Made by a program: the position numbers and the translations under genes. The notes beneath the pieces were generated by a model. That model saw only the letters and a program-made list of their open reading frames with translations, was not told where the DNA came from and ran no database searches. This document shows, piece by piece, positions 32,393-33,057 of a stretch of DNA of 33,057 nt. Every line of letters begins with the position of its first letter. Within the stretch, counting starts at the first letter, position 1. The DNA is from JBBDMU01 sp040878115 (GTDB taxonomy: Bacteria; Bacteroidota; Rhodothermia; Balneolales; Natronogracilivirgulaceae), in NCBI GenBank assembly GCA_040878115.1, contig JBBDMV010000041.1:1-33057 (forward strand), read 5' to 3'.

Positions 32393-32483
32393 AACGCAAA
32401 GTTGTCAAATCTTCTCTCGTTGCTTAAAGGATGTTATCTTTATTCGAATCACTGGCTAGCCAGATTTGACAACTTTTGGATTA
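32393..32483. mobile_element. 91-bp MITE-like element, copy 2 (opposite orientation)
   Basis: This is the reverse complement of 22763-22853 with about three substitutions. The 15-bp terminal inverted repeats AAAGTTGTCAAATCT are intact, with TGGCTAGCCA inside. It lies in the 382-base spacer between the sulfatases and the DUF971 gene, which also holds a hairpin at 32265 and the heptamer-like tract at 32505. Confidence 0.8.
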
Positions 32484-32504
32484 GAAACAACAAACAAAAA
32501 CCAA

Positions 32505-32539
32505 AAACTAGAAACTCCAAACTAGAAACTCCAAACTAA
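32505..32539. repeat. AAACTAGAAACTCC tandem tract
   Basis: Two full copies of the 14-base unit plus partial ones end over the stop codon of the DUF971 gene. Units resemble the tract upstream of thrB (4304-4337). Confidence 0.6.
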
Positions 32540-32853
32540 CTACACATATCCCGTAATCTCTCAAACCGATATATCCCGGTGTTATGGCCATCATCCCATA
32601 TGATCTGGATGGCATAATTCCCGACAACCTTCAGGTCTGTAATTTTCCATATCCGCGTTGGTGGTGTTTTGAGGATATCAGGGTCTACCGGTTTACCCAT
32701 ATTCTCATGTCCGCCCTGGCAGAAGACACAGGGGCAGGCACGGCGCAATTCCTCAAGCGGATATACGCTTTCATGATTATCTTGCCAGGTTATCGTCAGG
32801 TTTTGATCTTCTTGATGGACGGTAATATTTTTAATAGTGTACTTCTTTTCCAT
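32536..32853 (-). CDS. DUF971 protein (GBBH-like N-terminal domain)
   Basis: A 105-residue protein that is one DUF971 domain, the fold also found at the N-terminus of gamma-butyrobetaine hydroxylase. LTITWQDNHESVYPLEELRRACPCVFCQGGHE (about 18-49) has the conserved RR.CPC..C cysteines that could bind a metal, and YAIQIIWDDGHNTGIYRFERLRDMC (about 79-104) is the second motif. In other bacteria stand-alone DUF971 genes sit by iron-sulfur or apbC/Mrp-type genes, and a link to cluster handling is suspected. No such neighbour is visible here. The upstream side from 32854 is repeat-rich. Confidence 0.92.
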   Translation of the reverse strand: MEKKYTIKNITVHQEDQNLTITWQDNHESVYPLEELRRACPCVFCQGGHENMGKPVDPDILKTPPTRIWKITDLKVVGNYAIQIIWDDGHNTGIYRFERLRDMCS

Positions 32854-32915
32854 GAATCTCTGGTTGTAGGGTAATTATCCGGTACAAATATACGAAAGTT
32901 GGGGCAGAATCATTA

Positions 32916-32986
32916 ACCACCCCTGACGCACCCCATTACACTGGAAACAACGTTCCCCTCCTATTTTAGGAGGGGTCAGGGGTGGT
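32916..32986. repeat. Nested hairpins upstream of the DUF971 gene
   Basis: ACCACCCCTGAC (32916-32927) pairs with GTCAGGGGTGGT (32975-32986), enclosing the hairpin CCCCTCCTATTTTAGGAGGGG (32955-32975). The CCCCTC(C) core resembles the CCCCTCTTGAGAGGGG palindromes at 30 and 4372. From here to the end of the window (33057) no gene is seen; the reading frame across it is repeat-derived. Confidence 0.65.
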
Positions 32987-33057
32987 AACCCTATGAACAT
33001 GCGCAGGCCAGACAGTAAAAAATTAATATCGTTTAAGCCCACGGGTTGCCTAACCAC

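Noticed and set aside
32875..33057. 60-residue minus-strand frame reaching the window end
   Set aside because: It consists of repeat sequence, including a PPLTPPKIGGE-type translation typical of hairpin repeats, and has no domain.
1..33057. CRISPR array
   Set aside because: The repeats are dispersed or palindromic, not regularly spaced, with no unique spacers or cas genes.

Overview
The window looks like a chromosomal segment of a Bacteroidota-type bacterium, most likely the Balneolota/Rhodothermota side (a Balneolaceae-like, probably salt-adapted organism). The inference rests on family content (DUF4296 lipoprotein, DUF971 protein, a five-helix cytochrome b type SdhCAB, PadR-PspC pair, secreted S1 sulfatases), weak Shine-Dalgarno use and moderate GC. 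No rRNA, tRNA, CRISPR array, phage genes or full transposase were recognised.

Layout. 1-312: repeat remnants. 313-7472 (minus strand): mnmA and the threonine pathway thrA, thrB, thrC. The thr genes are spread apart by repeat-rich spacers; the thrA-thrB spacer holds a frameshifted DUF559 endonuclease gene framed by nested perfect inverted repeats. 7576-9794: HNH endonuclease, a possible 36-residue membrane peptide, a stand-alone response regulator and an RsbW-like ATPase. 9869-11176: glutamate dehydrogenase. 11510-16913: a general-stress block (SPW protein, Gln-rich membrane protein, DUF2383, DUF892/YciE ferritin-like and CsbD on minus; GS39/YdaD-like SDR and CPA1 antiporter on plus), followed by a large AsmA-like anchored protein. 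18733-22611: coaX, an SDR, a DUF4296 lipoprotein and recQ. 22973-26383: sdhC-sdhA-sdhB operon. 26846-28477: PadR regulator and a PspC protein that seems cut short. 29150-32153: two secreted sulfatases. 32536-32853: DUF971 protein.

How it fits together. ThrA, ThrB and ThrC make threonine from aspartate. The stress block combines membrane, ferritin-like, CsbD, redox and ion-exchange functions seen in sigma-B/RpoS-type general stress regulons; the RsbW-like ATPase and response regulator nearby are candidate switch parts, but no sigma factor is visible here.

The most unusual content is non-coding. At least five classes of short structured repeat fill the spacers: (1) hairpins with an AAGCG...CGCTT core whose outer stems vary in a compensatory way; (2) a 179-bp element with 29-bp perfect terminal inverted repeats; (3) a 91-bp MITE-like element in two opposite copies 9.6 kb apart; (4) a 262-bp nested palindrome with 14-bp ends; (5) a mosaic GTCATTGCGA...TCGCAATGAC element in three differently trimmed copies. 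The DUF559 cassette is the one place where a protein gene sits inside such a frame, making it the best candidate for an undescribed mobile system.
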